Shown: positions 1 through 11,770 of the stretch, piece by piece
Numbering within the stretch: position 1 is the first letter of the stretch
Layout: each line of letters opens with the position of its first letter
Origin: Buddleja alternifolia
Lineage: Eukaryota > Streptophyta > Magnoliopsida > Lamiales > Scrophulariaceae
NCBI GenBank assembly: GCA_019426215.1
Contig: CM033393.1
Coordinates: 5,986,046-6,050,045, forward strand
Length of the DNA stretch: 64,000 bases
Direction: 5' to 3'
Translations under genes and position numbers: made by a program
The notes under the pieces: generated by a model
The model's database searches: none
What the model was told of the DNA's origin: nothing
The model's input: only the letters and a program-made list of their open reading frames with translations

Positions 1-830
1 CCCTAAAAAAACACAGATATACAATTTTTACAAGAGAATTACGTACAGACACAAGAAAAACTTGCTGAGAAAAAGCTTAGAAACTCCATAGCCAAATCTT
101 TCAAGCTTTTTATCTACATTCCAGACAGTCACAAATATCTCAAACATCTTTCAAAGAAGAAATTCAAATTCCAACTGAGATATTCCAAGTTGTTTGTCTT
201 TTCAAAAACAAACAAAACCCTAGTGACAAACGTCAACTTTTCATCTGAGTGAGAAAAGTTGTTGAACCCTTTCAGGTAGTATTTCTGAGTGAGAGAAACT
301 TGAAGAAGACGATCTTCATTGGTGCTGAAATCTGTGTGATCAAGGAGCCCAAGATCATTTTCACCCTTTACTATCGTGTAGAAGATTCTGTGTGACTCTT
401 CGAAAATCATTCTAGTAAATTCCTCCAAGTGAAAAAGGAGAAGAAGGACGTAGGTGGGATTACACCACCCAGTGAACCTTATATATCTTGTCTCATTTAC
501 CTTATTTGTCTTATTATTATTATTACATCATTTATCTTTGAAAGAGACAAGTTAAAGTGCAAAGCAATTACATTAACTAAAAGAACGCTAAAACTCATTT
601 CCTTTGTGCTAATCCTGATTAAGCGATCTAAGTGTTGCCCTACTTTGGTAAACTGCTAAAATCACTAAGTCTAAGTTATAGTTTTTGAAGCGTCTGACCC
701 AAGTGCTCAGTTATCCAAAGCGTTCAAACCTTTAAAGTGATACGAAATTTTTGAAGTCCAAAAAGACTTCAAGATCTATTCAACCCCCCTCCCCCTTTTA
801 GACCCTTTTGTATGCCACTTGAGACCACCA
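1..830 (+). repeat. E1 5' LTR, 3' part only
   Basis: This aligns by eye with 23759-24594, the last 836 bases of the E1 3' LTR. The first 678 or so LTR bases, including the TATA region, lie before the window. It ends in GACCACCA, two bases before the primer-binding site. The terminal C-rich tract and flanking hairpin arms are present but more mutated than in the other copies. Confidence 0.9.
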
Positions 831-832
831 AG

Positions 833-844
833 TGGTATCAGAGC
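833..844 (+). promoter_or_regulatory. Primer-binding site of E1
   Basis: TGGTATCAGAGC lies two bases after the LTR end. It is the standard plant copia primer-binding site, complementary to the 3' end of initiator methionine tRNA. It primes minus-strand DNA synthesis. The leader 845-958 then runs to the gag ATG and holds no gene. Confidence 0.92.
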
Positions 845-958
845 GGTTGAAGTAGAAACTTAAGCATTTTCGAGCGTAATTGCTTGTTCAGATCCATTTT
901 TTTTTAAAATAAAATAAAATTTAATCGCTTTTAAAATCTCTCTTTAAAACATCTCATT

Positions 959-3181
959 ATGGCTTTTAACAAAATGTCTAAGTTGGTAGAATCAAACTAT
1001 GATTCTTCAAAACTTAGAGCATTCGCATATTTATGTTTGTGCGATAATGAAATGTGTGATGTGACTACAGATGGCCCCATTCAGATTATGAAAGTTGTAA
1101 CTCGAACCCCTGGAGAGACCGAGGCTACTCCAGATGGTTATGTCGAGAAACCTAAGATAGAATGGACGCCAGAGGATAGAAAAAGAGCTAATCTGGATAA
1201 TGTTGGACGAAGTGCACTTTACTCAGCGTTAGGAGATAACGATGCATTGTTCAACAAGATCAAGCAATGTAAAACCTCCAAAGAAATATGGGATAAGTTG
1301 GTCATTGTGTGCGAAGGTTCAGCACAAGTGAAGGAGAACAAGCTCTCCATAGCCATGCAAAGATTCGAGCATTTCAAAATGCAGCCCAGTGAGACGCTAG
1401 AACAATTAGACGCAAGATTCACCTTGCTCATTACCGAGTTTGCGTCATTAGATAAAGAATTGACCAACAAGGCAATGGTCAATAATATTTTCAGAAGTCT
1501 TCCAAGTAAATACTTGATCAAGACAGTTGCTATGAGAGAATCACAAACTTTGGAGACTCTTACTCCAGAACATGTGTTTTCAGAGTTAAAGGCGTTCGAA
1601 TTCGAGTTAGGTGAAGTCAGCGAAATAACAACTTCAGCAACTGAATCAGGAGCTTTAATCGCTACCACCAAAAATAAGGGTAAAGTTGTTAGTGAGGTTA
1701 AACCAGTGGAATCAAATGAAGAAAAGGAAATGGCCTTATTAGTCAAGAAATTCAAGAAATTTCTAAGATATGAAAAGAGAAATCCTATTGGACAAACTTC
1801 ATTTCAAACTCCTCTCCCAGCACCAGCGCCTCAGTATCAAGCGCCAGTGTACTCAGCACCTCAACCAGTTGCGCCAGTACCATATCAAGCGCCTCCATCG
1901 CCTACACAGAATCTCTCAGCGCCAGTTGGATCAAAGCGATTATCCACTGAACAAAAAATGAAAACTAATTTGTGTTATAATTGCAGGAAACCAGGGCACT
2001 ACCAGGTAAATTGCCCTTATCCAAATGTGTCTAAGCCCACAAGGCAAGACTATGTGGATAGAAACCAATTCAGGAGCAACCTTCGCCAACAAGGTTTGTT
2101 AGTGGAATCTGAACCATTTCCCGCACCTGAAGAGGACTTGGAATCATCAGATGAAAGCAGTGCTGATGAGCCTACAAGTGACTCAGCGTTGATCTATCTC
2201 ATGGGAAGAGAAGATGAAGCGTCTAACAAATCGCTACCAGAGGTAACCAATGAATTATCTCATTCTCTTTCTTATGATGAATTACTTGACAAAGTTAATG
2301 AATATTATAAAGATTGTCAAGAGGCCGCCAAAATATATCAAAATGATCTCGCTATTATCTCATCACTCACAAGAGATAAAGTAACGCTCAAAGCAGAGTT
2401 GAAAGTTCAACAACAATGCATTGAGAAGAACCAATCACTTGAGAGTGATATTATTCAATTGCAAAGCGATCTTGATATAATAGTCAAGAGAGAAGCTGAT
2501 TTGATCGCTAGACTTGCCAAATCAGAGTAGCTCATCTCATCATTATCAAAAGCTTCTAGAAAGTTGGATAATGTGACTGAGGTAACTAGATTATATGGTG
2601 AAAAGACCGGTTTAGGATACAATAAATTTGGTAAACAACCAAATAAATCTAATGTTATGGCAAACAACAAAGAAAAGGGTGTTCTCTTTGTTGAGAAAGG
2701 TTCACAAAGTCAAACGCTAAATGAACCTAGCGACAACGGTACGAGGCCCAATGAGAAAGTCAAAGCTGACTCAGGCAAGGGTAAGGCCAAAGCAAATGAT
2801 TCACAAAAAGAGGTTCATCCAAATGCTCAAAAGGCTAAAGGTAAGCCTAAACACTGTGAATCAAGCGCTAAGCGTTCAGCACCAAAAATGTAACCCAAGC
2901 CAGCGCCAAGAAAATACCAGCGTCAATATCCAAGACAGTCAAGATCATATTGTCGATACTATGATAATTATGATTATGACTATGATTACGATTATGATTA
3001 CTATTATAATCGAGGATATTACTATACACCCAAAAAGCACACACAACACAAACTGAAACCCAAGAAGGCCAATCTTCCCGTAATGAAGATAAGGCAAATA
3101 TGGGTTCTGAAAGTTTTAATTCAAACCAAAGCTACTAACGTTGAAGGACCCAAAACAACATGGGTACCTAAGAAGAATTAG
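959..3181 (+). pseudogene. gag: gag of E1, broken by two stop codons
   Basis: Gag forms the virus-like particle and packages element RNA. The ATG at 959 aligns with the intact gag start of E3. The N-terminal half is a copia gag domain. A CX2CX4HX4C zinc knuckle (CYNCRKPGHYQVNC) follows a Pro/Gln-rich linker. Behind it come an acidic stretch, a probable coiled coil and a Tyr-rich, basic C-terminus. The frame stays open apart from TAG at 2528-2530, where E3 has CAG, and TAA at 2891-2893. The natural stop is TAG at 3179-3181. Without the two internal stops the protein would be about the size of the 738-residue E3 gag. Confidence 0.9.
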
Positions 3182-3194
3182 AACTGCCCTTTAC

Positions 3195-6100
3195 ATGCAG
3201 GTACCCAGAGCCAACACCGATACTTCAGTTTGGTACATCGATAGTGGGTCGTCAAGGCACATGACTGGCTCAAAGGATCTCTTGATCAACTATCGTTCAA
3301 CCAACGGTCCTCGAGTTATATTCGGTGATAACTCCAAAGGTAAAACCAAAGGTATAGGTATCACGCATAGGGGGAACATCATGATCAGTGATGTATATTA
3401 TGTTGAGGGTCTTAAGCATAATTTGTTGAGTATTAGTCAATTTTGTGATAAAGGCTTTGATGTTAAATTTTCAAGCGACTTCTGCTATGTCAACGACGCT
3501 AAGACTAAGTCTACTAAATTAAGAGGAAAAAGAACAAATAATGTGTATTTAGTAGATTGAGATTCTACATTTGATAACAACCCCACATGCTTTGTTGCTA
3601 AAAGTCAAAATGAATTGGGTTGGTTACGGCATAGAAAAATGAATCACCTCAACTTTAAGGCAATCTCTCAGTTAATATCGCTAAATCTTGTAGTGGGATT
3701 ACCTAAGGGTTCCTTTCAAAAGAATCGCTTATGTGATGTATTTCAAATGGGTAAACAAGTTAAATCATCTTTTAAGAAGAAACCATGTCTATCTACTTCT
3801 AGAATTCTTGAACTATTGCATTTAGATTTGTTTGGTCCTATTCAAATCATGAGTGTTAGTGGTAAAAAATACTCGCTAGTAATCGTTGATGATTTATCTC
3901 GCTATACATGGTTAGAATTTCTAGTGACCAAAGATGAAACTAATGTCAAGCTCACAGCGCTAATCCGTCAATTGCAAAATTCAAAAGATCTAAAAGTGAC
4001 GAGAATTAGAAGCGATAGAGGAACTGAATTTACTAACCAATTTGTTGAGAAGTTTTGTACAGATTTTGGAATACTTCATGAGTATTCTGCTCCTAGAACA
4101 CCTCAACAAAATGGAGTTGATGAGCAACAGAACAGAACGCTTAAAGAAGCTGCTAGGACAATGCTTGCAGAGTCTAAGCTGCCTCAAAGGTTTTGGGCCG
4201 AATCCATCAACACAACTTGCTACACTCAGAACCGGTGTATGATCAACAAGCAACATGAGAAGACTCCATATGAGTTGTGGAAGGGACGTAAGCTTAACGT
4301 TTCATATTTTCATGTATTTGGTTCAAAATGTTTCATTCATAATAATGGATCCCACAGCCTAAAGACTTTTGATCCTAAAGAGGATGAGGGAATCTTTCTA
4401 GGCTATGCCAAGAATGGAAAGAGTTTTCGTATCCTAAACAAGACCAAATCGAAGGTTGAAGAATCCATTCATGTTGTGTTTGATGATGCTAACCAAGAAC
4501 CGAGTAAGGTTAATCCTGATGATGTAGGAATTGAAGATCTTGCCCAACAAGCGTCACAAATTAACCTCAATGATGATAGTGATGATGACGCTGATGATGA
4601 GATCTTTGTGCCTATTCCTAAGGTTACTCGTGAGGTTACAAATGATGATAAAGTCAGAATCGTTGATGATCATGAAGAGAATAATCATCAAGAGCAAACT
4701 GGAACTGTGAATGATGAAGCGACTGCGCCAGAGACAAATAGGGATCACGCGATTGATGACCAAGAGTCTCTCAACCCTTTCTAACCAGACCGTAAATGGA
4801 TTAGAGACCATCCACCAGAGCTAGTAATTAATGAGGCCATGTTCGCAATGGAACCAAAGAAAGTGGATGAAGCGCTCAGTGATTCAAGTTGGGTTGAAGA
4901 AATGCAAAAAGAGCTTAACCAATTTGAGAGAAGCAAGGTTTGGACGCTAGTACCAAGGCCAACTCATCGAGTTATTGGGACTAGATGGGCTTTTAGGAAC
5001 AAGATGGACGAAGATGGCATTCTTATAAGAAACAAAGCCAGACTAGTCGCTCAGGGTTATTGTCAAGAAGAGGGTATTGATTTTGATGAGACATACGCCC
5101 CAATAGCCCGTCTTGAAGCGATTCATATGTTCCTAGAGTTTGCCGCATTCAACAAATTCTCGGTGTACTAAATGAACGTGAAGAGTGCTTTCTTGAATGG
5201 TAAACTCCAAGAAGAAGTCTATGTGGAGCAACCTCCAGGATTCATCAACAACCATGGCAAAAGTATGGTCTATAAACTGGATAAGGCACTCTATGGCCTT
5301 AAACAAGCACCAAGAGCATGGTATGACACTCTCTCTATCTTCCTTATAGGTAAAGGCTTTTCAAAAGGCAACATTGACACAACGTTATTTAAAATTATCA
5401 ATAATGAAGATATTCTCTTAGTCCAAATTTATGTTGATGATATTATATTTGGTTCTACAAATAAGCGATTGTGTGAGAAATTTTCGAAAATGATGCAAGA
5501 TCAATTTGAAATGAGCATGATTGGTGAATTAACTTTCTTCTTAGGATTACAAGTTAAACAACTCCCTAATAGAATATTTATAAACCAAGTTAAATATAAA
5601 AAAGATATGATTAAGAAATTTGGTATGGAAAATGCATCATCTTCAAAAATTCCAATGAGCCAAATGCTTAAGTTAGATAAAGATGAAAGTGGGAAGAAAA
5701 TTGATATCACTAACTATAGAGGTATCATTGGATCACTTCTTTATCTTACTGCTAGTAGACCGGATATTATGTTTTTGGTATGCATGTGTGCACGCTTTCA
5801 AGCTGATCTTAGAGAATCACACTTAAATGCTGCCAAGAGAATCCTTAAATACCTAAAAGGCACACAAAATGTGGGCTTGTGGTATCCACGAGACTCTCCT
5901 TTTGAACTAATTGGTTATTCAGACGGAGATTTTGCAGGATGCAAAATAGATAGGAAAAGTACTAGTGGTACATGTCAATTTCTAGGTGATAGACTAGTTT
6001 CGTGGCATAGTAAGAAACAACAATCCATAGCGACTTCTACCGCTGAGGCAGAATATGTAGCCGCTAGGAGCTGTTATGCGCAAATTCTTTGGATGAGGCA

Positions 6101-6376
6101 ACAACTTAGAGACTATGGAATTATCCTAGGTCCTGCCCCAATCCATTGTGATAACCAAAGATATTTAGCTATGATCAAAATCCTGTCCTTCATTCTAGAA
6201 CTAAACACATTGACATTAGATACCATTTCTTGCGTGACCATGTTCAAAAGAAAGATATCTCCATGCATTTCATTGGAACTGACAAACAATTGGCAGATAT
6301 TATCACCAAAGCGCTCAACGAACAACGCATTCTCACTTTGAGAAGTGAATTAGGTATGATAGATTTAAACGCTTAA
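3195..6376 (+). pseudogene. pol: pol of E1 (PR-INT-RT-RNaseH), multiply broken
   Basis: The domains follow copia order. The protease has DSGSS, the integrase has a zinc region and D,D(35)E core, the RT has YVDD, and the RNase H has the SDGDFAG and TAEAEY motifs. The start is the conserved ATGCAGGTACC, 13 nt after the gag stop and in a different frame. In-frame stops lie at 3558 (TGG to TGA), 4782 (CAA to TAA) and 5169 (CAA to TAA), judged against E3. The RT first catalytic Asp is Asn (AAC at 5175-5177). The last Cys of the integrase zinc region is Phe. About 15 codons before the RT domain are missing, and the frame shifts near 6165. It is certainly non-functional. Confidence 0.92.
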
Positions 6377-6408
6377 ATCATAAAGCATCATATTTAAATA
6401 GGCATATA

Positions 6409-6490
6409 ATTTAGGGGGAATCCACCTTATGTTTATGTCTAAAGCGTTTTGACAAAATCTGAAATAAGTCATCAATTTTAAGGGGAACTT
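6409..6490 (+). promoter_or_regulatory. Polypurine-like motifs after pol (E1)
   Basis: Two motifs, AATTTAGGGGGAA at about 6408-6420 and TTTTAAGGGGAA at about 6476-6487, lie just after the pol stop. The same pair occurs after pol in E2, E3 and the minus composite. Repeated polypurine motifs at this place are a known Sirevirus hallmark and may prime extra plus-strand synthesis. Confidence 0.65.
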
Positions 6491-7089
6491 TAAAATTGTA
6501 CTTATAACAATTTATAAGCGACTGCGATAAAAAATGATTTAAAATAAATTATATGCATTAATCACTAGTGGTTATCTTTATGCATGACGAAGTCAATCTC
6601 TAAATAAAATTGTCATTTATAAATTCAAGCGATTGACTTTATCACAAACTTTACAAAATTAAATTTTGTTCTCCAAAAGTCTTAATCGTTAAAGAGATTC
6701 CCACGATAACGCTAAGAAAATTATTTTAAAATCATGCATAATTTTCATCGATAAAAGGATAGCGTATGCATAAGTATAAAAGATTAGATATGATAACTAC
6801 CCACACGTGTCTATCAAATCAAACTGACGGTTATTGACATTTATCTAAAACCGAGACAGTTCAGGTCTGCACGAGTCTGATTATGTGGCAGTGTACTATC
6901 AGACGCGTGTATTTCACGCTGAAAATTTCAAATCTTTTCAAACGTTTTTCAATTAATTTGGTAACTGCGGATCCCAAAATTTCGCTCTTTTTGGTAACTG
7001 ATAAACTATGTTACCGCACTTTTTGCATCCGTATTTTCCTAAAACGTATCAGATTTGACTCCTTTCAAAATTCGAACTCTTTGACTGTC

Positions 7090-7140
7090 CACGTGTCAAC
7101 ATCGTAGCCATTGAAAAGTTAATTTTTGCCTCTATTTAAA
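7090..7140 (+). promoter_or_regulatory. Candidate internal promoter of ORF3 (G-box and TATA), E1
   Basis: CACGTG at 7090-7095 is followed by TATTTAAA at 7133-7140, which is 120 nt before the ORF3 ATG at 7260. The minus composite has the same order (CACGTG 18028-18033, TTTAAATA 17990-17997, ATG 17864). E2 has CACGTG at 35421-35426 and a TTTTAAAAATT near 35457. The rest of the 6491-7259 spacer has no gene. Promoter function is inferred from position and conservation only. Confidence 0.45.
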
Positions 7141-8498
7141 CTCTTCAAGGTCTTTACAATCAGATTTTATCACTCTCACAAATTCTCTCTACTGTAAAAA
7201 TGTTCATCTTTCTCAAGGCAAATACTTCTCTCTCTCAAAAAGCTTTCAAACTTTCAGCAATGACACCCAAAGTTTCAAAATCTTCCAAATCATCCAAGTC
7301 TGCTACCGGAAAAACTTCCCGTGCTGAAAAACCAGTCACTGTTAATGCCGGATTTCTGGTTAACTGGGACTATCTGTTTGATAACCAGAACTTTCCTCTT
7401 CGAACGATTCTTCCACTCGTTCAAGAATCTGGTTTGAGAGATATGATCACTACTATTTTCAACTACTTTGAAGATGAATCTCTTCACTTTTTCAACAATG
7501 CCCAGATTTCTGAAGACGGAAATTCCATATCCCGCGTCTTTCCCTTCGCTAAAGAGATTTTTGTTCTTACCCCTTCCTTGATTTCTTCATTGTTGGTTCT
7601 ACCCAATGATGGCTCTGAGGTGGAACACATCAATCTCGGAGATGCTACAAAAGTCTGGGAATTGGTCAAGAAAGAAGATGTTGTTACTGCATACGAGCCG
7701 AACTTCAAGAAGAACGACATGAAGGAAGAATATGTTATACTCGCGGATATATGCTCAAAGATGATCGAATGCAGAAAAGGGACATTCGATAAAGTTACAA
7801 ACATACAATACAAGATGATGGTGGCCATTCTGACCAAATTAAAGGTAAATTGGTCTCTCTACGTTTTTAATCGCTTCAAGGGAGCGATGGCCACGTCGGT
7901 GAATCCCAAGCCTTATGGGATTGTGCTAAGTCGTATTCTTAGCGCTTGCGGTTATAAAAACTCTTTTGGAAAGAAGATTCCAGCGATAAAGTTCTACGGA
8001 AAGAAAATGATCCGTGAGCTGCAAAAGCCAAGGAAGATAGGTGGTGCAGTTGTTCCAAAAGAAGAGCGTGAGCGACTTCATGCTTTAGGAGTTGTTCATA
8101 GTGATGATGAAGATCAAGCGTCTTCCTCTTCATCATCATCCTCTTCATCCGAAGAAGAAGTGATGGTCAAGCGACCTAAGAGAAAGATAGCTCTCAAAGT
8201 CGCTGAGCTATCCAAGCCAGCAAAGAAACAGAAGCCTGAACCCAAGAAGAAGAAACCGGAGCCCAAATCTCCATCGCCTCCTCCAGCATTTATCTTTTCC
8301 GTTCCCGAGGAAGAGGAAGTAGTAGAAGAAGAAGTACCGCATGCACGAAGACGTAATCCTCTTTCTACTCCCGTAGCCTTCTCTAGTGCTTCAGCGAAAC
8401 CAGCGCTTAGAGAGTCAGTGAGCGTTCTTCTCTCTGACGCTGTTCCAGCTCAGATCCTTAAGCCGCTACTCAATCTGAGAGGCTTTCTAGTGTTCAGG

Positions 8499-8579
8499 GT
8501 AAGTATTTGCTAAGCAAATTAGTATATCCTTTCCTCGTTAGTTTCTAAGTCTCTAATGCTAGGATAAAAACTTTTTCAG
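8499..8579 (+). other. Proposed intron 1 in E1 ORF3
   Basis: The donor is CAGG|GTAAGT and the acceptor TTTTTCAG|CAC, giving an 81-nt intron. A CTAAT branch-like motif lies about 25 nt before the acceptor. The minus copy has the same intron (16503-16575), and there splicing restores an uninterrupted frame in phase 1. In E1 the upstream frameshift hides the frame continuity. Confidence 0.7.
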
Positions 8580-8759
8580 CACAATGTGAAGCAGATATTC
8601 AATATGTTCTCAACACTCTTGAAGAATTAGATATTCCCATTCGTGCTGATCCTATAACTTCTTTTCTCGACTTAGATCCAGAAGAAGTTGTTCCAGAGCC
8701 TAAGGAACCTATCCAAGAAACAGATCAAGCGACTGAAATAGTCGATGATATTCCTCAGG

Positions 8760-8837
8760 GTAAGTGATTTAGTCTTTTCTAACTTTCTACTTAGAGGAGA
8801 TTTTTGCTTGGTTTTCTCAATCGCTTACATGTATCAG
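8760..8837 (+). other. Proposed intron 2 in E1 ORF3
   Basis: The donor is CAGG|GTAAGT and the acceptor ATGTATCAG|CTC, giving 78 nt. Splicing joins Gln to Ala-Gln in phase 1, as does intron 1. The minus copy has the matching 81-nt intron at 16236-16316. The intron is T-rich and interrupted by stops in the exon frame. Confidence 0.72.
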
Positions 8838-10582
8838 CTCAAGATGTACCTTCAGAGGCACCAATCGCTGATGCCCCTCTTTCATACGAGATTCCAGTTG
8901 AAGTGGATGTGGATATGGCAACTGTTGTGGATATCGCTAAGGAAACATCTCAAGCCCTTCTTGATGCTGAAACATCATCAGCCAGTGAAGCGACTTTAAA
9001 TGCTGAGCTGTCTATAGAAGTGGCCCCCATCCCAACAGAAGCGATTGCCATTATTCCTACACCAACGGGACCTCCTCCTCGTGTCATCAATTTCTCCCCG
9101 CGTGGATATACTCTAGACGTTGAATTTTATTATGCAGTTAGAGAACGAGACACTCAAACGCTTGCCGAGTTGGAAATACAATTTCAAACAACTCTCCATC
9201 GGCCCAATATGTCCAACTCTCTCAAGTTTGAAATCTTCGAGCGTGTTGCTAATCTAAGATTATATAACTTGGAGCGTCTTCAATCACGCTATGAGTATGT
9301 TCGTCGTCCAGTTTTCAACAGAGCTGACTTTGATCTTCAGCGTTTCAATTCAAACGGTCGCTCGGACGAGTCCTTTTATCCTCAGCGCCAAAACAAGATT
9401 GTTTTCAAGAACCCCCACATGGGTGATTGGAACAAAGATCTAGATGAAGAAGATCTCAACAAGATAGGCTATTCAGCCCTCCCCTCCGTTGTCAAGTCTC
9501 CCCAGAACGCTCTCTCTCCTAATCCACTTAAGTTATGGAAAGGTAAAGGACCGCTCGTTGTGGAGCGCCCAAATCCAGTCAACTCGTGGATAAAAGATGA
9601 GGCTCGTGAATATCTAGCCAGATTATGGGCTAACGATTATGATGAAGAGATAGAACGTTTTGAGAAGTTCCTTGCTGCTAATAAAGAGCAAAAGAAAGTG
9701 GACAAACTTGGAAAACGTTGGATGATGAATACAGCCAGGTGGGCTGAAGAATTTGTTCTTCACTTTTACACCATTGAATAACTGATCAGATATCCATTTT
9801 TGTTCCAATTCGGAATAGAGTACAGATGCCGAGGTTATGCAACCTTTTTGCTTCAATAGCGTCAGATTATTGCAGGGAATGTTAGCGCTTTGCCACGATA
9901 TAGACAACCAATCGAAAGCTACATTCGCCAGCAACTTGCCTTATACAGCCAAGGTGGACGCTACGTTTTGCATCCTCGTGCCGGGTTTGTTCAATGAGTC
10001 TTTCCTGACCTAAATGAAGACGCTTCATCAACTAAACGACCTCTTTTTCCAAGCCAGAGTCAAATTCGTGTGGATGTTTCAAATGAACACGCTGAGTTCG
10101 CTGAGTTCCACAGAGCAATGAGAGCGGTGTTTGAAAATACCCAAATGCTGGACATCAATTTCAATCACTTTTTTGGGTGTTACAATTTCCGAGGATATAC
10201 TCTTCACCCCGTGCTCTTTAGTGAATCAAATATTCAAGTGGCCAAGATAATCTCGCTAATTAGGCCAGTGGACCAAGAAGCAACTCAAGCGCTCATGCCT
10301 TTGATTTTGGACTTCTTCAACTGTTATACTACAGGGATTGCTTTACCGGAAGGTGTGCAACTTGCACTAAGTACCGAAGAGCGCGAAGAGGTTATATTCT
10401 TTATCCCGCAATCTAGCCTGATCAGTCCAAGGCATGTGATGGAAGCCCTTGGCCCTCTCTAGGTCATTGGTCTTAGAGAACCTTCTCCCTCCATCCAAAT
10501 TATAGAAGAAGAAAGTGTTCCTACTGAGGATGACGCTCAACTTCCAGATCCCTCTAGCGCCCCAGTGGTCGAGCCCCCAGCG

Positions 10583-10587
10583 ATTGC
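10583..10587 (+). repeat. Target-site duplication ATTGC, left copy
   Basis: ATTGC here and at 21835-21839 flanks the minus-strand composite exactly at its TG...CA ends. Five bases is the usual copia duplication length. Removing the insert and one copy restores the ORF3 frame of E1. Confidence 0.95.
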
Positions 10588-10978
10588 TGGTGGTCCCAAG
10601 TGGCATACGAAAGGGTCTAGAAGGGGGGGGGGGTGTTGAATAGACCCTGAAGTCTTTTTAGACTTCAAAAATTTCGTATCACTTAAATATTTTGAACGCT
10701 TGGAGTACTGAGCGCTTGGGTCAAACGCTTCAGATAGAGTTAACTTAGACTTAGTGATTTTAGCTGTTTACCAAAGTAGGCCAACGCTTAGATCGCTTAA
10801 TCAGGGTTAGCACAGCGAAAATGAGTTTTTAGCGTTCTATTGATTAATCTTAATCGCTGATTGCTTAGAGTTGTTCTTTTCAATAGAATGAATGATGCAA
10901 TGAAATAGTGCTAAGACAATAAAGTAAAAGACACAATCTTTGTAAGGTTCACTGGGTGATGTAATCCCAGCTACACAA
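10588..10978 (-). repeat. LTR-A, 3' fragment of the terminal LTR
   Basis: It starts at TGGTGGTC (the reversed LTR 3' end) and matches LTR-B up to the shared CCCAGCTAC block. There it jumps into reversed gag sequence. Only about 390 of roughly 1500 bases remain. The G-rich run at 10624-10631 is the reversed C-tract found near every LTR end of the family. Confidence 0.88.
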
Positions 10979-11657
10979 TAGTTGTATCGCTGACTTCTCC
11001 TAACTCGAATTCGAATGCCTTTAACTCTTAAAACACATGTTCTGGAGTGAGTGTCTCCAGCGTTTGTGATTCTCTCATAGCAACTGTCTTGATCAAGTAT
11101 TTACTTGGAAGACTTCTGAAGATTTTTTTAACCATTTCCTTGTTGGTTAATTCCTTGTCTAGTGATGCTAACTCGGTGATGAGAAAAGTAAATCTTGCAT
11201 CTAATTGTTCTAGCGTCTCATTGGACTGCATCTTGAAATGCTCGAATCGTTGCATGGCTATGGAGAGCTTATTCTCCTTCATTTGTGCTGATCCTTCGCA
11301 CACAATGGCCAATTTGTCCCATATTTCTTTGGATGTTTTACATTGTTTGATCTTGTTGAACAATGCTTCGTTATCTCCTAATGCTGAGTATAATGCACTA
11401 CGTTCAACATTATCGAGATTTGCTCTTTTTCGATCTTCTAGCGTCCATTCTAACTTATGTTTCTCGACTTAACCATCTGGAGTAGCCTCATCTGCTCCAG
11501 GGGCTCGAGTAACAACTTTCACTTTCATAATCTTGATGGGGCCATCTGTAATTACATCACACATTTCATTATCACTTGAGCATAGATATGCAAATGCTCT
11601 AAATTTCCATGAGTCATAATTTGATTCTATCAACATAGGCATTTTGTTAAAAGCCAT
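10979..11657 (-). pseudogene. gag: gag fragment of the composite
   Basis: The start ATG is at 11655-11657, and the fragment covers about the first 225 codons of the family gag, closely related to E1. It ends near 10979 within a Gly-Glu-Val-Ser region, joined directly to LTR-A, so the zinc knuckle and everything beyond it are missing. Stops occur at about 11469 and 11036, and there is a two-residue insertion near codon 46. It cannot make a functional protein. Confidence 0.9.
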
Positions 11658-11756
11658 AATGATGTCTTTTAACAGGAATTTTAAGCTATTAAGTTTAGAG
11701 AAAATGGATCTAAACAAGCAGTTACGCTTGGAAACGCTTAGGTTTCTACTTCAACC

Positions 11757-11768
11757 GCTCTGATACCA
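11757..11768 (-). promoter_or_regulatory. Primer-binding site next to LTR-B
   Basis: The reverse complement reads TGGTATCAGAGC, identical to the E1 primer-binding site. It lies two bases inside LTR-B on the gag side. LTR-B is therefore the 5' LTR of the second, mostly deleted unit as well as the 3' LTR of the first. Confidence 0.9.
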
Positions 11769-11770
11769 CT

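Larger units (their letters stand above)
7260..10587 (+). pseudogene. ORF3 of E1, 5' part (three exons), split by nested insertion
   Basis: This is the third gene of the element, and I do not know its function. The ATG at 7260 is chosen because all three copies begin with a similar short Met-Pro-Lys N-terminus. Exon 1 (7260-8498) has a globular N-terminal domain of about 220 residues, then a Ser/Glu-rich acidic run and a Lys/Pro-rich basic stretch resembling a nuclear signal. Introns are proposed at 8499-8579 and 8760-8837. Exon 3 runs to 10587, where the nested element interrupts it, and resumes at 21840. Damage includes a frameshift before 8459 and stops at 8459, 9779, 9857, 9995 and 10460. 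No signal peptide or membrane helix is visible. The N-domain may resemble the family annotated as putative plant transposon protein, which I could not check. Confidence 0.8.

Noticed and set aside
129..428. Antisense open frame in the E1 LTR, also at 23960-24187, with a different antisense frame in the E2 LTRs (29963-30271, 40535-40843)
   Set aside because: It follows from LTR sequence identity. There is no domain, the length is not kept between subfamilies, and no start context was seen.
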